Shown here: in pieces, positions 51,732 through 60,910 of the stretch | Layout of the letters: each line of letters begins with the position of its first letter | How positions within the stretch are numbered: the stretch's first letter is position 1 | NCBI GenBank assembly: GCA_050485645.1 | Contig: JBJHBT010000005.1 | Coordinates: 104,837-168,836 of the forward strand | From: JBJHBP01 sp050485645 | Lineage (GTDB): Bacteria; Pseudomonadota; Gammaproteobacteria; Steroidobacterales; Rariloculaceae | DNA length: 64,000 nucleotides | Direction: 5' to 3' | Translations under genes and position numbers: made by a program | The notes under the pieces: generated by a model | Told to the model about the DNA's origin: nothing | What the model saw: only the letters and a program-made list of their open reading frames with translations | Database searches by the model: none

Positions 51732-51812
51732 ATCGCAGTTTTCCATATGCCTGCTCCCACGGTCAGGCATATGCTGTTCAAAGCAGATTCTCCTGCGTAA
51801 GACGCTTTAAAC
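51697..51812. promoter_or_regulatory. Inverted GTTTAAAGC sites flanking the hipB promoter region
   Basis: GTTTAAAGC at 51697-51705 and its exact reverse complement GCTTTAAAC at 51804-51812, the latter six bases before the hipB ATG. Paired sites with an AT core upstream of hipBA operons are typical HipB operators. They would be relics of autoregulation. Confidence 0.45.
51744..51773. promoter_or_regulatory. Perfect 10-bp inverted repeat upstream of hipB
   Basis: CATATGCCTG, a ten-base spacer and CAGGCATATG. It has no T tract, so an operator or an old recombination/terminator hairpin is possible. Confidence 0.5.
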
Positions 51813-51817
51813 CGCAC

Positions 51818-52069
51818 ATGTCCAAGATCAATACGCTGATATTGGCTCCGCCGTATCAAGTCGAACAGACACTGCAACGCCTGGGCGCGAACCCGCGCAC
51901 AGCACGACTGCGCCGCAACCTGACGATCAAGGAAGTCGCCGCCAAGATCGGCACGGGGCCGCGTCCGGTGTCGGACGCTGAGAAGGGCAAGGCATCAACG
52001 AGCGCCGCGGTCTACATCGCCCTGCCCGACGAAACCGATTTCGTCACGGCAGGGCGATTCGCCGGATGA
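51818..52069 (+). pseudogene. hipB: hipB antitoxin joined by deletion to the start of hipA
   Basis: 83 codons. The first ~63 are a HipB-like Cro/XRE DNA-binding protein: NTLILAPPYQVEQTLQRLGA, TARLRRNLTIKEVAAKIGTG and EKGKASTSAAVYIAL. An intact HipB of this type continues LLWAYGLL and a further ~30 residues. Here the frame passes instead into PDETDFVTAGRFA, which reads like the N-terminal beta strands of a HipA protein. The shared VYIAL words in the two genes are the likely deletion point. The helix-turn-helix is complete, so DNA binding might persist, but the antitoxin C-terminus is gone. Confidence 0.75.
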
Positions 52070-52646
52070 CCGGGCGGGCGCGCTCGGCTTCGGCCGCGGA
52101 CCTGATCCGCCTGCCCCGCGCCGCGAATTCAATCGGACGCTGGCCCTGCAAAAGCTCCAGGACTTCGCGGACAGGATCATCGCCGACGAAGACGTGCAGC
52201 AGGATGCGGACGCGCAGCAGGTACAGGAGTTGCTGCTCGATGGCACGTCGATGGGCGGTGCGCGCCCCAAGGCGGTTATCGAGGACGGCGGCGCGCTATG
52301 GATCGCGAAGTTCAACCGCCTGGACGACCCGTGGAGCCATGCGCGCGTCGAGCGAGCGATGCTCGAGCTCGCCCGCGCATGCGGTATTCATACGGCAGAG
52401 TCGAGAGTCGTGAAAATCGGCGATCGTGACGCACTGCTCGTCAAGCGCTTCGATCGCGAGGGCGTGCGAGGTGGCTATCGCCGTGCGCGCATGCTGAGTG
52501 CGCTGACGCTACTGCGCAGCGAAGACACGCACACAGACCGCACAAGGTGGTCGTACGTGCTCCTCGCCGAGGAACTGCGGCGCCTAGGCGCACGACCGAA
52601 AGTCGAGGCTCCCGAACTGTTCAGGCGGATGTGCTTTTACCGCTAG
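52062..52646 (+). pseudogene. hipA: hipA toxin kinase remnant, internal deletion and early stop
   Basis: From 52062 one frame reads PDDRAGALGFGRGPDPPAPR, REFNRTLALQKLQDFADRII, the P-loop-like GTSMGGARPKAVIEDGGALW, IAKFNRLDDPWSHARVERAM, RDALLVKRFDREGV and RRARMLSALTLLRSEDTHTD. It ends at ELFRRMCFYR, where HipA normally goes on NALISNTDDHPRNH (catalytic and Mg-binding Asp region). About 100 N-terminal codons and the C-terminal ~150 codons are missing. Traces of the continuation can be read just past the TAG (ADHAIANQA). There is no start codon of its own. The toxin is therefore dead; HipA proteins phosphorylate aminoacyl-tRNA synthetases to cause dormancy. Confidence 0.82.
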
Positions 52647-52780
52647 CAGCTCAACCGGCAGGCCGATCACGCCATCGCGAATCAGGCATGGCGGTATGAA
52701 TTGGGGCCTTGTCGTCACGCGCACAGGCGATTTGGTGATGGTTGTCGCCGTGCCGTGCCGCCGTGGCGTAAAGTACCCAC

Positions 52781-55700
52781 ATGCTCCCGCAGCGCTTTCA
52801 TCCCGCCGTAGACGGCTGGTTCGCCGGCGAATTCAGTGCGCCCACTACGGTGCAGCTGGCCGCCTGGGAGGCGATCGCTCAGGGTCAGGCGACGCTGATC
52901 AGCGCGCCCACCGGTTCGGGCAAGACGCTGGCCGGGTTCCTGGGCATCATCGACGAGCTCGTGCACGCGGCCGGGCGCGGTCCTCTGGCCGACGAAACGC
53001 GGGTGCTGTACGTCTCGCCGCTGCGCGCCCTCTCCAACGACGTGCAGAAGAATCTCGAAGCACCGCTGGCCGGCATACGCCGCGAACTCGCGGCGCGCAT
53101 GCTCGGCGATGCGCCGATACGCGCCTGGGTGCGCACCGGCGACACGCCGCAGAGCGAGCGTGCGCGCATGCGCCGCAGTCCGCCGCATATTCTGGTGACG
53201 ACGCCGGAGTCGCTGTACATCCTGCTCACGTCCGATTCCGGGCGAAACATGCTGTCGACGCTCTCCACGGTGATCGTCGACGAGATCCACGCGCTGGCCG
53301 GCAACAAGCGCGGTGCGCATCTGGCGCTGTCGCTGCAGCGGCTGGATGCGCTGTGCGAAGCCACCGGCAACCGCAAGCCGACGCGCGTTGGCATCTCGGC
53401 CACCACGCGGCCGCTGCAGACCATCGCCACCTACCTCACCGGCGATCCGCAGGCACCGTGCACCATCATCGACGAGGGCCACACACGTGAGCGCGATCTG
53501 ACGCTGGAGCTGCCCGGATCGCCGCTTGAAGCCATCATGTCCAACGAAGTGTGGACCGAAGTCTACGACCGCATCGCATCGCTCGCGAGCGAACACCGCA
53601 CCACGCTGGTCTTCGTGAACACGCGTCGTCATGCCGAGCGCGCGGCGCGTCATCTGGCCGATCGCCTCGGCGAGGATCTGGTCACCTCGCATCATGGCAG
53701 TCTGTCGAAGGAGCTGCGGCTGAACGCCGAGCAGCGCCTGAAAGCCGGCAAACTGCGGGCGCTGGTGGCCACCTCATCGCTTGAGCTTGGCATTGACATC
53801 GGTGATGTGGATCTCGTCTGTCAGCTGGGTTCGCCGCGCGCGATCGCCGCGCTGCTGCAGCGCGTGGGTCGCTCCGGCCATGGCCTTGATCGCGTGCCCA
53901 AAGGGCGGCTTTTTCCGCTGTCGCGTGATGAACTCGTGGAATGCGCCGCGCTGCTGGAGTGCGTGCGGCGCGGGGAACTGGATGCGATAAGGCGCTGCGA
54001 TGGCGCACTGGACGTGCTGTCGCAGCAGATCGTGGCCGAGCTGGGCATGCGTGAGTGGTCCGCCGATCAGCTGTTTGCGCTGGTGCGCGGTGCAGCCTGC
54101 TATCGGGAACTGAAACGCGACACCTTCGATGCGGTGGTCACGATGCTGGCCGATGGTTTCAGCACACAACGTGGGCGGCGTGGCGCGCATGTTCACTACG
54201 ATCGCGTGAACGGCATGCTGCGCGGGCGTCGCGGCGCACGGCTCACCGCGATCACAAACGGCGGTGCGATCCCGGATCAGTTCGATTACGATGCCGTGCT
54301 GCTGCCGTCCGAACAGATCATCGGCACGCTGAATGAGGATTTCGCGATCGAGAGCCTGCCGGGCGATGTGTTCCAGCTCGGCAATACCTCGTATCGCATC
54401 CGCAAGATCGGCAGCGGCAAGGTGTTCGTCGAGGACGCGCAGGGTCAGCCGCCGAACATTCCGTTCTGGCTGGGCGAGGCGCTGGGGCGTACCGATGAGC
54501 TGTCCAGCGCCGTGGCGCGTCTGCGCCGGCGTGTCGGCGATCTGCTTGAAAGCCACCCGCCTGGCGACCGCTGCGATGCCGTTGCCCTGCAGCTGGCGGC
54601 CGAGACGGGTCTGCCCGCGGCCGCGGCCGGCCAGCTCGTGGCTTATCTGGCCACCGCGAAGACGGCGCTGAACGGCCTGCCTGATGACCGCCATATCATC
54701 TTTGAGCGTTTTTTCGACGAAGCCGGCGACACGCATCTCGTCATTCACTCGCCGTACGGCTCTCGCGTTAATCGCGCCTGGGGTCTCGCGCTGCGCAAGC
54801 GCTTCTGTCGACGGTTCAACTTCGAACTGCAGGCCGCGGCGCTCGAGGACACCATCGTGATTTCGCTGGGCGCGGTGCACAGCTTTGCGCTCGAGGAAGT
54901 GATCGGCTATCTGCGCAGCAATACGGTGCGCGATGTGCTCGCGCAGGCCGTGCTCGCGGCGCCGCTGTTCCCGGCCCGCTGGCGCTGGAACGCGACCACG
55001 GCGCTGGCCGTGAAACGCTTTCGCAACGGTCGTCGCGCACCGCCGCAGTTTCAGCGCACGGACGCCGAGGATCTGCTCGCCGTCGTGTTTCCCGATCAGC
55101 TGGCGTGCGCGGAAAACCTCGGCGGTGGCGATCGCGACATTCCCGATCATCCGCTGGTTGCGCAGACCCTGTTCGACTGTCTGAACGTGGCGATGGACAT
55201 CACCGGCCTTGAACGATTGCTCGCGCGTATCGAGCAGGGTGAGGTGACGGTGTTGTGCCGCGAACTGACGAGTCCCTCGCCACTCGCGCAGGAAGTGCTG
55301 GGTGCCAAGCCCTACGCCTTCCTCGATGACGCACCGGCGGAGGAGCGCAGGACGCTGGCGGTGCAGTCGCGTCGTTACATGAACCCGGAGCAGGCCGCCG
55401 ATCTTGGCCGGCTGGATGACGCGGCCATCGATCGCGTGCGACAGGAAGCATGGCCGGACGTACGCGATGCCGAAGAGCTGCATGAGGCGCTGGCGCTGCT
55501 CGGCTTTCTCACCGCGGCTGAGGGCGCGGCGCTCACGCACGATGCCGCGTCGCTGTTCGCAGCGCTGGTCGACGACCGGCGCGCCTGCGTGTTCCGGCCC
55601 GTTGGCGGCGAGCGACTGTGGGTGAGCGCGGAACGCTTGGCCGAGGTTGCGCTGGCATTGCCTCAGGGTGTCGTTGAAGGCCCGGCGCCCGCTGTGCTGC

Positions 55701-57154
55701 CGGTGCCTGACGGTGCACCGGCCACGGCTGATGACGCACTGCGCGAAGTGGTGCGCAGTCGACTCGAAGGGCTGGGGCCGGTCACTGCGGCCCGGTTGGC
55801 TGCGCCGCTGGGTCTGACTGACAAGGCGTTGGCTGTGCCGCTGGCGGCGCTCGAGCAGGAAGGCTTTGTGATGCGCGGCCGCTTTACTTCCGATGCGTCA
55901 GCGGTGACGGGTGCGGAGGAGTGGTGCGACCGTCGGCTACTGGCGCGTATTCATCGCTATACGCTGAAGCGGCTGCGCAGCGAGATCGAGCCGGTGACGC
56001 TTGCTGACTACCAGCGCTTTCTGTTTGACTGGCAGGGTCTTGGTGAGGAACGCCGCGAGGGCGAGGAAGCCGTCTACGCCGTGCTCACTGAGCTGGAGGG
56101 GCTCGCGCTGCCGGCGATCGCCTGGGAACGCGACGTGCTGCCGGCGCGCATCGCGGCCTATGGCGGCGACCTTCTGGACAGACTCTCCACGAGTGGTCGC
56201 ATCGTCTGGTGGCGTCCGCGCCCGGGTGGTGCGCCCATCTCGGCGCGCCCCACCACGGTGGCGGCTTCACCCATCATGCTGGTGCCGCGCGCCACGCTTG
56301 CACACTGGCGCGTGCTCACGGAGCGCGACGATGCGACAGCAGGTTCCTTGTCGGCATCGGCCGCGCGCGTGCATCAGGCACTCACCGATCACGGCGCATT
56401 GTTCTTCATCGAACTCGTGGAACGCACCGGACTGCTGCGCGTGCAGGTGGAGGAGGCGCTTGGTGAACTGGCGGCGCGCGGCATCGTCACGGCCGATTCG
56501 GTCAACGGTCTGCGGGCACTGCTGGTGCCGCAAAGCCGCCGTCGCGGATTTCACGGCAGGAGCCGGCGCCGCGCCGCGGTGAGCTTTGATGCCGCGGGCC
56601 GTTGGGCGCTGATGCCGCCGGTCGCGAGCGATCGCGAAGCGCTGGTCCGCGATGCCACCGAACACGCCGCGCGCACGCTGCTGCATCGCTACGGCATCGT
56701 GTGTCGCGCCGTGCTGTCGCGCGAAACCGCGCTGCCACCCTGGCGCGACCTGCTCACACATCTGCGTCGCTGGGAAGCGCGCGGAGAGATCCGCGGCGGG
56801 CGTTTCGTCGAGGTGCTCGGCGGTGAACAGTTCGCGCTCACCGATGCCGTGGAACGCCTGCGTCGGGTACGGCGAAACCAGGAGGCCGATGAATGGCTGG
56901 CGCTGTCAGCGGCCGATCCGTTGGCGATGGTGGCACTCACGGCCACGAACGCGCGCGTGCCGGCGCTGGCCGGTCACCGCATCGTGTATCGCAATGGTGT
57001 TGCGGTGGCGGCGCAGACCGCCGCCGGCGTGAACTGGTTCGTAGCCGCCGATGAGGCAATGCGCGCCAGGGTACAGGCGATGCTGGGCCCTGGCGGTTCG
57101 GTGCGTGCCGGACAGCCCGATCAGGTAGCGGCTGTACTGCCCGTTGGTATGTGA
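52781..57154 (+). CDS. lhr: Lhr-type large ATP-dependent helicase
   Basis: 1457 residues, the full Lhr-core plus C-terminal length. Helicase motifs: Q-motif region TTVQLAAWEAIAQG, Walker A SAPTGSGKTLAGFL, DEIH box VIVDEIHALAGNKRG, motif III GISATTRPL, motif IV LVFVNTRRHAERAARHLADR, motif V VATSSLELGIDIGDVDLV and motif VI LLQRVGRSGH. Then come the Lhr winged helix and beta-barrel (GDVFQLGNTSYRIRKIGSGK), and a DUF4145-free C-terminal extension with further winged helices. It is a 3'-5' DNA/RNA-hybrid helicase implicated in DNA repair. No clear Shine-Dalgarno precedes ATG 52781. The DUF4329-like remnant overlaps its stop. Confidence 0.95.
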   Translation: MLPQRFHPAVDGWFAGEFSAPTTVQLAAWEAIAQGQATLISAPTGSGKTLAGFLGIIDELVHAAGRGPLADETRVLYVSPLRALSNDVQKNLEAPLAGIRRELAARMLGDAPIRAWVRTGDTPQSERARMRRSPPHILVTTPESLYILLTSDSGRNMLSTLSTVIVDEIHALAGNKRGAHLALSLQRLDALCEATGNRKPTRVGISATTRPLQTIATYLTGDPQAPCTIIDEGHTRERDLTLELPGSPLEAIMSNEVWTEVYDRIASLASEHRTTLVFVNTRRHAERAARHLADRLGEDLVTSHHGSLSKELRLNAEQRLKAGKLRALVATSSLELGIDIGDVDLVCQLGSPRAIAALLQRVGRSGHGLDRVPKGRLFPLSRDELVECAALLECVRRGELDAIRRCDGALDVLSQQIVAELGMREWSADQLFALVRGAACYRELKRDTFDAVVTMLADGFSTQRGRRGAHVHYDRVNGMLRGRRGARLTAITNGGAIPDQFDYDAVLLPSEQIIGTLNEDFAIESLPGDVFQLGNTSYRIRKIGSGKVFVEDAQGQPPNIPFWLGEALGRTDELSSAVARLRRRVGDLLESHPPGDRCDAVALQLAAETGLPAAAAGQLVAYLATAKTALNGLPDDRHIIFERFFDEAGDTHLVIHSPYGSRVNRAWGLALRKRFCRRFNFELQAAALEDTIVISLGAVHSFALEEVIGYLRSNTVRDVLAQAVLAAPLFPARWRWNATTALAVKRFRNGRRAPPQFQRTDAEDLLAVVFPDQLACAENLGGGDRDIPDHPLVAQTLFDCLNVAMDITGLERLLARIEQGEVTVLCRELTSPSPLAQEVLGAKPYAFLDDAPAEERRTLAVQSRRYMNPEQAADLGRLDDAAIDRVRQEAWPDVRDAEELHEALALLGFLTAAEGAALTHDAASLFAALVDDRRACVFRPVGGERLWVSAERLAEVALALPQGVVEGPAPAVLPVPDGAPATADDALREVVRSRLEGLGPVTAARLAAPLGLTDKALAVPLAALEQEGFVMRGRFTSDASAVTGAEEWCDRRLLARIHRYTLKRLRSEIEPVTLADYQRFLFDWQGLGEERREGEEAVYAVLTELEGLALPAIAWERDVLPARIAAYGGDLLDRLSTSGRIVWWRPRPGGAPISARPTTVAASPIMLVPRATLAHWRVLTERDDATAGSLSASAARVHQALTDHGALFFIELVERTGLLRVQVEEALGELAARGIVTADSVNGLRALLVPQSRRRGFHGRSRRRAAVSFDAAGRWALMPPVASDREALVRDATEHAARTLLHRYGIVCRAVLSRETALPPWRDLLTHLRRWEARGEIRGGRFVEVLGGEQFALTDAVERLRRVRRNQEADEWLALSAADPLAMVALTATNARVPALAGHRIVYRNGVAVAAQTAAGVNWFVAADEAMRARVQAMLGPGGSVRAGQPDQVAAVLPVGM

Positions 57155-57547
57155 TTGTGCAAATAGAAGGATGTTGTGATTCGAACGACGAACGTGTGAC
57201 CTATCATTCATTCACCGACTCGTTTGGAGCGATCTACGGCCCCCCTGCCACAAACAATTTGTGCAGCGTGTACGTACCCTATCCCTCTCCTTTGCTCGCT
57301 GGTGCTGTGCATACGCATCCGTTATTCATCGCCGGAGCAACTGTTGCAGGGCAACGGCTGCCAGGGTCCTCCAGCCACCATGGACGACGTAATTCTCTGG
57401 AACAATGGTGGCGAGTACTTCAGTCAAGCTGACAGCAACGTCCAGCAATCGATGGGTAGGCCGTTCTATGTTCGCACGCCCACAGGAAGGATATTGAGGA
57501 CAGATAACCATAACCCGTACGGCGACCCGGTACAGGTGCACCCATGA
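57151..57547 (+). pseudogene. DUF4329/JAMM-like peptidase tail, frameshifted
   Basis: Frame 1 from GTG 57151 encodes FTDSFGAIYGPPATNN and AGAVHTHPLF. At about 57325-57330 the homology moves to the next frame: EQLLQGNGCQGPPATMDD, NNGGEYFSQADSNVQQSMGR, then PFYVRTPTGRILR and GDPVQVHP. HTHP followed by S-x-x-D (SQAD) is the JAMM metal-binding layout seen in DUF4329 domains at the ends of RHS-type polymorphic toxins. One extra base explains the break. There is no signal peptide or delivery domain, so it is an orphan tail. The last codon overlaps the ATG of the six-cysteine TPR gene (ATGA). It starts within the helicase stop codon. Confidence 0.6.
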
Positions 57548-58770
57548 TTGGTCTTGATAGAGCTTGTCTGGCTACGGCCACTACTGCCGTCCTCATCAGT
57601 GTATCGAATGCTCAGAGTCCTCCTTGCCTGCTGAATGACGCTTCGTGCCTGCAGCGCGAAATGCGCGGCGTGTGTTGGGAGCAACAACAATCGCTCGAGC
57701 CTTGTCTGGCCTGGCTGGAAATGATGGCCAACATTGGCGGCAGCATGGACTCTGGCGTGCGAATGCTGGTCGCTCAAGGCTACGTTGGTCTATCCAATCT
57801 TTACATGTTGGTAGAGGGCGAGCATCTGACCGCCGAACGTTCAGGAATGTCTGCGTCTCGTGCCCGGGCCAGAGATTTGTACCGGGAGATATTGTCCGAG
57901 GATCCGACCAACGCCGGCGCCTTGACCGGATTGGCAGGATTGATTGACAACTTGGACGAAACAATCGAATTGTTGCGACAGCGTGTGGCGATAGATGCCG
58001 CCGACACGAACGGACTGTTGTTGCTGGCCGAGTTCCTGGATCGCTCGGGAGAATTGCTGGAAGCGGCAGAGTTGCGTGAGCGCATCTATATGATGCAATC
58101 AGATGGTGGTCGCGACCAGCGACTGGCCAGCGAGGCCGTATCCAGCTACGAAGCAGCCGGGGCGACCGATCGTGCGGCCGAACTCAGAGCGCGTGTTCGG
58201 GCAGACTACAGGCTCGACGACAAGCTGCAGGATCTGGAAAGGATCGATGCGGAGAGTCCGGCACGATCCAGGGCGATACTCACTGAACTTTGCACCAACG
58301 AGCTTGCCGTGCTGTTCGGTCCGGATCCTTGCCTCGACGGGATAGACCGTGTTGCTGCGATTGCGGAGACGGCAGGCACCATCGGCGAGGAGCTCGCCGA
58401 GGCGGCCGTGGATGGCATTCAGATCGCGGTGCGCGCGTGGCGGCTGCATGCGTCATCTCCGGACTTGCGTCGGCGGTTGTTGTCGACGATGGATCGCATG
58501 TTTATGTGGATGAACGAATCCGCGCATCGGTATGCGGTTTACGCCCAGGTTACGGACGATCCTGCTCAGCGCCTGCGGTCGATGGAATCGGCGGTCGCGC
58601 TGGCTCCTGATGACGGAGCGATTGTGTTCGGCCTGGGGTTGGCCTACCTGGAGGAGCGACGCATCGACGATGGCGTGGATCTTCTGGAGCGTTCCCGGGA
58701 TCTGCTGCCACCAGAAGCACAGTCGACAGTTGATCTGTTGCTTCAGCAGGCGCAGACGGCGCAGCGATAG
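57544..58770 (+). CDS. Exported six-cysteine TPR-like protein, copy 1
   Basis: 408 residues with a signal peptide (ATATTAVLISVSNAQ). The mature N-terminus has cysteines spaced C-x6-C-x8-C-x9-C-x2-W-L, and two more near the middle spaced C-x12-C (TELCTNELAVLF, DPCLDGI). Between them are TPR-like helical repeats (SRARARDLYREILSEDPTNA, LLLLAEFLDRSGELLEAAEL, YEAAGATDRAAELRARVRAD), and a C-terminal FGLGLAYLEERRIDDGVDLL. The protein at 60992 is a paralogue with the same cysteine spacings. It is translationally coupled to a DUF4329-like tail, the position of an immunity gene after a toxin. It is proposed, not shown, to be a periplasmic immunity protein. No family name is known to me. Confidence 0.8.
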   Translation: MIGLDRACLATATTAVLISVSNAQSPPCLLNDASCLQREMRGVCWEQQQSLEPCLAWLEMMANIGGSMDSGVRMLVAQGYVGLSNLYMLVEGEHLTAERSGMSASRARARDLYREILSEDPTNAGALTGLAGLIDNLDETIELLRQRVAIDAADTNGLLLLAEFLDRSGELLEAAELRERIYMMQSDGGRDQRLASEAVSSYEAAGATDRAAELRARVRADYRLDDKLQDLERIDAESPARSRAILTELCTNELAVLFGPDPCLDGIDRVAAIAETAGTIGEELAEAAVDGIQIAVRAWRLHASSPDLRRRLLSTMDRMFMWMNESAHRYAVYAQVTDDPAQRLRSMESAVALAPDDGAIVFGLGLAYLEERRIDDGVDLLERSRDLLPPEAQSTVDLLLQQAQTAQR

Positions 58771-58860
58771 TTCAAGACTCAAGGACGAGCGGCGCGACCA
58801 CCGGTTCACAGAGCGTCTAAAGATCGGCAGTCACTGGGTGCGGGGCCACGAGCGCTGGGT

Positions 58861-59287
58861 TGGTTAGTCCTGTTGCTGGGGCGTCGTTTGGCTCTTCCCG
58901 GTGTATTCGTCGGAGCGCTGCTCGCATTCATCGTGGTGATCTTGGTAAGAGACAGTTTCCTGTCGCCGGACATTTCGCCCGGGTGGGTGACAGCCTGGGT
59001 GGTCGCCGGTCTTGCCATGTTGTTCGCCATGGCCAGTAGTCTGGGCCCGCCGCTCGCCGAAAAACGGCTGTCGGGGCCGCGCAGGTGGATCCACAGACCT
59101 CCGTCGTTCGCGGGCGTGGAGCCGGCGATGCGCTCGGAAGGCTCGAACGTGAATTTCGCGAGCTGTGCACCGACGTGCAGCGGTACAACCATCGCCATCG
59201 CCGCGACGACCGGGCCATTTCGGAGTTGCGTTACTCGTGCGCGTCAGGGCGGAGTGGCTGGCACAACAAACAAGCGCCATTAGCTTA
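58861..59287 (+). pseudogene. Membrane-anchored coiled-coil protein, frameshifted, start unclear
   Basis: One frame gives LALPGVFVGALLAFIVVILV and WVTAWVVAGLAMLFAMASSL, two membrane segments, up to PPLAEKRLSG. At the G4 run 59073-59076 the sensible reading moves to another frame: QVDPQTSVVRGRGAGDALGR, LEREFRELCTDVQRYNHRHR, DDRAISELRYSC, ending at 59287. Adding one G joins them (KRLSGAAQVD). No ATG starts the first part; TTG 58873 is the only candidate, so the 5' end may also be lost. It follows the six-cysteine TPR gene by about 90 bases and is convergent with the ankyrin gene. Confidence 0.5.
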
Positions 59288-59295
59288 GGGCTCGG

Positions 59296-60716
59296 TCAGA
59301 AACAACTTGGCATTCCTGGCCGCGCCCTTATGGCTGGTTCTGGCTGTCTGAGGGGGGGTGAGGACGGCCAGCAGTGGGTGGCTGTGTTGTACAGGAAGCC
59401 GCCGGCGAATATGTTCATGCGACTCGTGTGTTCCGCGAGCCAACAGACGTCCGCGCCACCGTTGATCAGTTCATGCAGCACGAAATCGCCTGCTGCGCCC
59501 CAATCCCATCGCTGACTTCTCTCCCACCAGTGGCCGGCTGCGTTCAGGCCATCGATCAGCTCGTCGGGATCTGCACCGCGCGCCAGGATCTCCCGCACCA
59601 GCCCGGGAGAGTTTCCGGCAGCGGCCGCATGCAGTGGCCCGCCGTCCAGCGGGGCGCCCGCCCTGATCAGACGAAGCGCGATGTCATTGTGTCGCATACG
59701 CAGTGCAGCAGCCGTGGCATCACGTCGCGCTGCAGGTTCAGTTCCCTGACTCTCTATGAGGTTGTCGACGATCTCGTGAAAACCCATGCGCGCCGCCTCA
59801 ACCAGGCGTTCGTTCGGATCGGCCATGGCGGCCAGCAACGCCAGTCCGTCCAGGGCCACATCTGCCGGACGTCCTTGCATCGGCTGCGCACCCGCTCGCA
59901 ACAGTTCGAACATCACCAGACGGGCCTGTTCGCGTTCCGGCCCTTCCATGTGATCGTAACGGAACCAGGCTGGGGTCATAGGCGGGCCGGCGCCGATCAA
60001 CGGATGCGCTTGTTCCCGGGGAAAGAAATAATTCGGGTCCGCGCCAAGACTCAGCAGAAGACGGACGGTGCCGGGGGAGCTGTCGCGCACCGCGGTAAAC
60101 AACGCGGTCTCGGTCAATGGCGCTCCGGCTTCGTACAAGAGACGCGCAACATCTGTCTGCCTGTCGGCGATCGCCAGGGCGGCGGAACGGCCGAGTACAG
60201 TACTGTCCCATTCCAGGCCTACACGTTGTGCCTCGGAAAGCCCGACTTCCGCGACCTGAAAGTAGCCACGGTGCGCCGCACTCTCGATAACTCCGTACTG
60301 ATCCATCTGGGACGCATCCCTCAGCCGGGAAGGATCCTGCTCGAACAGGAATCGCAACACCTTCGCCAGGCCCTGGCTCGCGACTTGTCCCAATGACTGG
60401 CCGGAAGCTTCGAAATCCGCGCCAGCTCTGAGCAACGCAAGGGCAATGTCTTCCTCGCGATCGATCAGCGCGATCGTCAGCAATGGCGCTGGAGGCGGCT
60501 CAAAACCTCCGGGCACCTCAAACCTCTTGGCACCGTTGACTCCCTGACCGGTTCCGGGATGGTTGCGTTCGGATCGCCACCATCGTTCAGATACGCTTCA
60601 ATTACCGAGATTTCACTGCGCTGGATCGCGGTAAAAAGGTCCGGAGGCTGTGCAACGGCCGATCGCATCGACAGCCCGGCAACCGCGGCAAGGTAGTAAC
60701 CAATGCGCGTTCCCAT
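59296..60716 (-). pseudogene. Exported ankyrin-repeat protein with a one-base frameshift
   Basis: ATG 60716 encodes a signal peptide (YYLAAVAGLSMRSAVAQ) and the first repeat (LFTAIQRSEISVIEAYLNDG, GDPNATIP). At about 60554-60558 the frame is lost; inserting one base restores TGQGVNGAKRFEVPGG and the remaining ankyrin repeats: LTIALIDREEDIALALLRAG, TALFTAVRDSSPGTVRLLLS, LGADPN, LHAAAAGNSPGLVREILARG and ADPDELIDGLN. Repaired length is about 473 residues. The C-terminal ~35 residues after FLYNTATHC look unstructured. Ankyrin proteins with signal peptides are common immunity proteins (for example next to type VI or contact-dependent toxins). Its upstream neighbour is a transposase remnant, so a toxin gene may have been lost there. 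Confidence 0.78.
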
Positions 60717-60804
60717 GATCGGCTCTCACCGGTAGTAGTGGACAAGCATCATCGCGTGATGGACCTGCACGGTTTGTGGTTCACCGGCATATTGCATGGT
60801 CGTT

Positions 60805-60910
60805 AGTGCGGGTCGGTTCACGGGTCCACACGCGTCCCGCGTTGGCAAACTGGCCGATGAAGTTCTTTCTTCTTCGTGTCGACGTTGATCACCGGTTGGC
60901 CTTTCACCAA
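60805..60910 (-). mobile_element. ISAzo13-type transposase remnant
   Basis: On the minus strand from 60907 one frame reads VKGQPVINVDTKKKEL; after a frame change near 60860 it continues IGQFANAGRVW to about 60826. Intact ISAzo13 transposases read QPVISVDTKKKELVGDFRNA, then GREW at this place, so this is a short piece of the DDE domain with one frameshift. The rest of the element and its ends are not visible. The 275-base gap between the ankyrin and six-cysteine TPR genes holds nothing else recognisable. Confidence 0.75.

Noticed and set aside
53774..55540. 588-codon minus-strand frame inside lhr
   Set aside because: Shadow of the helicase gene, whose motifs are all intact on the plus strand.
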